Shown here: positions 23,304-25,553 of the stretch, piece by piece
Numbering within the stretch: the first letter of the stretch is position 1
Layout of the letters: every line of letters starts with the position of its first letter
Origin: an uncultured Oscillospiraceae bacterium
Lineage (GTDB): Bacteria > Bacillota > Clostridia > Oscillospirales > Ruminococcaceae
Assembly (NCBI GenBank): GCA_900547385.1
Contig: URGQ01000017.1
Location: 1 to 25,553, forward strand
Direction: 5' to 3'
Length of the DNA: 25,553 bases
Program-made: the position numbers and the translations under genes
Notes under the pieces: generated by a model
The model's input: only the letters and a program-made list of their open reading frames with translations
What the model was told of the DNA's origin: nothing
Database searches by the model: none

Positions 23304-23309
23304 TATAAT
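23304..23309 (+). promoter_or_regulatory. -10 box of the ubiquitin-like surface protein gene
   Basis: A perfect TATAAT. The best -35 is ATGGCA (23280-23285) with an 18-base spacer. A first purine-rich GAGGAGG (23315-23321) has no nearby start; the real ribosome site is AAGGAGG (23346-23352), nine bases before the ATG at 23362. Confidence 0.6.
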
Positions 23310-23361
23310 TAAAAAGAGGAGGAAAGCAACCCGCATCGACACAGTAAGGAGGTGCCGAACG

Positions 23362-25395
23362 ATGAAAAAGAGGATATCAGCCGTACTGCTGGCCCTGGCC
23401 ATGCTGCTCGCCACCGCCCATGCCATGCCAATTTATGTGGATGGCAGCGCCCTGGGCTGGCAAGAACGGCTGACCCTGGAGGTGGAAAGCGGCGACAGCA
23501 TCGATAATGTCAAGCGGAAAATCCAGGATAAGAACGGTACTCTGCCAGATCAGCAATACCTGTATTTCGGCGGCAAGTTTTTGGAGAACGGCTGCACTCT
23601 GGCAGATTATAATATCCAGAAGGAAAGCACCCTGCGGCTGACCGCCTTTCGGGAGGCAGCCACTTCAAATGATCTTTCGGATGCGCTGAATTCCGATGCC
23701 GCGGTCATTCGCTTGACTGGGGATATTGAGATCACCGCCTTTATGGCGGTGAGTAGACCGGTGACCATCGATCTGAACGGCCACTTACTGAAAACAACCA
23801 GCGGGGCCAGCAACTTGATCCATGTCACCCAAAATGGAGAGCTGACGCTGATTGACAGCAATCCCAATGCCGTTCACAAGTTTGATAAGAGCAACGCCCT
23901 GTGGAAGCTGGCGGCAGAGGATGCCGAGAGTGAAAACATTGTCGTGATAAAGGGCGGCGCCATCACCGGCGGCAGCTACTACACCGGCGGCGGTATCTAT
24001 GTGAGGAAAGGCGGCACCCTCCTCATGCGGGGCGGCAATATCGTGGGTTGTACGGCGCGCGAGGGCGGCGGTATTTATGTGGAAGCTGGCGGCCGGTTCG
24101 AGATGTCCGCCGGGACCATTACCGGCTGCACGGCCGGGCAGGAGGAAGGCAAGACGGCCAACGGCGTGTTTATCGCGGCGGGTGGCCGGTTTACGCAGTC
24201 CCCCGGCGCCCAAATCACCGGAGAGGTCATCGGGGCTTATACAGTCGCCTTTTTGTCAGATGGCGAAAATACCGCTCCACCCCAAATTCGTGCCAACGCC
24301 CCTGCCGCCCGACCTGCCGACCCCACCAAAGAGGGGCATACCTTCATCGGCTGGTACAACGGCGAAAGCGAATGGAACTTTGAGACACCTGTGACCGAAA
24401 AACTGACCCTGACGGCAAAGTGGCAGATCAACCGGTACACCATCACCTTTGATACCGCTGGCGGCAGCGAGGTCGCTCCCATTACCCAAGATTATGGTAC
24501 TACCATCACCGCCCCGGCCAATCCCGCCAAAACAGGCTACACCTTTGCCGGCTGGGATAAGACCATTCCCACCACCATGCCGGCCGGGGATATGACCATC
24601 ACCGCCCGGTGGACCGAAAACCGGGTCATTGTGATCATCCGGCCGGATGACAGCAAGGATGAGCCGGATCCCGGCATCGTCCACCGGTGGGGCCCCTGGC
24701 GCTCCAATGGGGATGGGACCCATACCCGCCGCTGCACGGCCAGCGGCTGCTTCGACCAGCAAAACGGGAAGTGCTACGGCGGCGCCCCCAATTGCACCCA
24801 GCGGGCAAGCTGCATCCTGTGCGGCGCCAAATACGGCAAGACCGACCCCACCCGCCACGCCTCCCTGGAAAAGCTGGAGGCGATAGCCGCCACAGCGGCG
24901 GCCAATGGCCGGGTGGAATGCTGGCACTGCACCGCCTGTGATAAGTACTTTGCGGACGCGAACGGCAAAACGGAGCTCACCGCGGAGAATACAGTAACCG
25001 AAAAGGTGCCGCCGAGCATCATCCAGGGCAGCGACGCCCGGTGGAAAAAGGGCGAAAGCAGCACCCTCACCTTCCGCTCCAACGCGGCGTTTGAGGACTT
25101 TGCCGAGGTGCTGGTAGATGGCGCGGTGCTGCCCTCCGAAAGCTACGAGAAGCGGAATGGGGAAGGCAACATCATCGTAGAGCTGCGGGAAAGCTACCTG
25201 GAGCAGTTGGCCGAAGGGGAGCATGCTTTGGCCATTCGCTCGGCAAGGGGAGATGCCACCACCCACTTTACCGTGGAGGCAGCACCCGATGAAACCCATC
25301 CGGTGAGCTGGTGGGTTTACGCGGCGGCTCTGGGGGCTTTTGCCATCGGCACCTGTGTCGCAGTGATCTCCTTCCGGCGCAAAAAAGCCGGATAA
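23362..25395 (+). CDS. secreted, membrane-anchored surface protein with an N-terminal ubiquitin-like domain
   Basis: A 677-residue exported protein. The signal peptide 1-21 ends AHA, so the mature chain would begin MPIYVDG, matching ubiquitin's MQIFVKT. Residues 22-96 are a ubiquitin domain: over ubiquitin positions 13-72, 40 of 60 residues are identical (for example NVKRKIQDKNG and DYNIQKESTLRL), with a three-residue insertion in the first beta turn. Then come a Gly-rich right-handed beta-helix region (about 104-290), two InlB/Flg_new-type repeats (about 320-355 and 357-418), a Cys-rich segment with CxxC pairs (about 441-530), an Ig-like domain (about 555-640), and a C-terminal membrane segment (649-670) ending FRRKKAG. 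No LPxTG is present. Ubiquitin's GG tail is AA (99-100), so conjugation is unlikely. It is monocistronic, and its function is probably host-facing adhesion or mimicry, by inference. Confidence 0.9.
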   Translation: MKKRISAVLLALAMLLATAHAMPIYVDGSALGWQERLTLEVESGDSIDNVKRKIQDKNGTLPDQQYLYFGGKFLENGCTLADYNIQKESTLRLTAFREAATSNDLSDALNSDAAVIRLTGDIEITAFMAVSRPVTIDLNGHLLKTTSGASNLIHVTQNGELTLIDSNPNAVHKFDKSNALWKLAAEDAESENIVVIKGGAITGGSYYTGGGIYVRKGGTLLMRGGNIVGCTAREGGGIYVEAGGRFEMSAGTITGCTAGQEEGKTANGVFIAAGGRFTQSPGAQITGEVIGAYTVAFLSDGENTAPPQIRANAPAARPADPTKEGHTFIGWYNGESEWNFETPVTEKLTLTAKWQINRYTITFDTAGGSEVAPITQDYGTTITAPANPAKTGYTFAGWDKTIPTTMPAGDMTITARWTENRVIVIIRPDDSKDEPDPGIVHRWGPWRSNGDGTHTRRCTASGCFDQQNGKCYGGAPNCTQRASCILCGAKYGKTDPTRHASLEKLEAIAATAAANGRVECWHCTACDKYFADANGKTELTAENTVTEKVPPSIIQGSDARWKKGESSTLTFRSNAAFEDFAEVLVDGAVLPSESYEKRNGEGNIIVELRESYLEQLAEGEHALAIRSARGDATTHFTVEAAPDETHPVSWWVYAAALGAFAIGTCVAVISFRRKKAG

Positions 25396-25421
25396 GTGAC
25401 AGCAAATAGCAGAGATTCCGG

Positions 25422-25457
25422 ATCTCCTTCGTACCAAGTGTACGGGGGAGATTTTTT
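25422..25457 (+). terminator. terminator of the surface protein gene
   Basis: Positions 25422-25434 pair with 25440-25452 (13 bp, two G-U) around a five-base loop and are followed by six T. The remaining bases to 25553 show only a hairpin GCAGACC/GGTCTGC (25502-25508 and 25526-25532) and no gene. Confidence 0.9.
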
Positions 25458-25553
25458 ATTCAATTTTCAAGGTACTGTTGGGAGGCAGGTTCCCGCTCAA
25501 GGCAGACCCCCAAATTGCCCGATGAGGTCTGCTGAAGAAAAAATTAACCGGCG

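Noticed and set aside
24256..25437. 393-codon open frame antisense to the surface protein gene
   Set aside because: It lacks a ribosome site and recognisable domain and runs opposite a frame with a clear signal peptide, ubiquitin domain and repeats. Long antisense frames are expected from the GC-rich codon bias.

Overview
The window looks like a chromosomal segment of a spore-forming, fairly GC-rich member of the Clostridia, most plausibly gut Oscillospirales (Ruminococcaceae-like). The reasons are the spore maturation pair spmA-spmB, an AbrB/SpoVT-type regulator with a zinc ribbon, many SASA/FAAC-type lipoproteins, a Firmicutes-consensus parS site and structured intergenic repeats. The species assignment is inference. 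No rRNA, tRNA, CRISPR array, complete insertion sequence or phage gene was seen.

Left part (1-5700): a minus-strand cation operon encodes a CNNM/CorC-type membrane protein, KtrB/TrkH, KtrA/TrkA and the start of an AI-2E family transporter. Divergent from it is a short KdpD-like sensor kinase with its KdpE-like regulator. This reads as a potassium homeostasis module. Positions 5701-6365 form a gene-poor, lower-GC junction with two hairpins and a 22-bp direct repeat of the kind seen at recombinase sites.

Middle (6366-15143): a siderophore/heme/cobalamin-type ABC uptake operon on the minus strand has a near-perfect promoter overlapped by a 25-bp dyad. Next come a DUF5692 membrane protein and a divergent FadR-type GntR regulator with two matching operators. 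These are followed by an acetyltransferase, gltX and a DUF2804 protein. Single intrinsic terminators separate most units.

Right part (15144-25553): a perfect parS palindrome; a DUF1858 redox protein divergent from a lipoprotein class B sortase; a repeat-rich spacer; AbrB; spmA-spmB; an orphan lipoprotein; a response regulator, histidine kinase and HtrA protease operon; and finally a 677-residue secreted surface protein.

The two strongest observations are these. (1) The surface protein carries, immediately after its signal peptide, a domain about two-thirds identical over 60 aligned residues to eukaryotic ubiquitin, fused to a beta-helix, InlB-type repeats and a C-terminal membrane anchor. 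(2) Two GC-rich intergenic elements (15233-15313 and 18232-18322) share an outer stem and each folds into a four-way junction with three arms and no unpaired junction base. Their arm sequences differ but the pairing is kept, which suggests a family of structured repeats.
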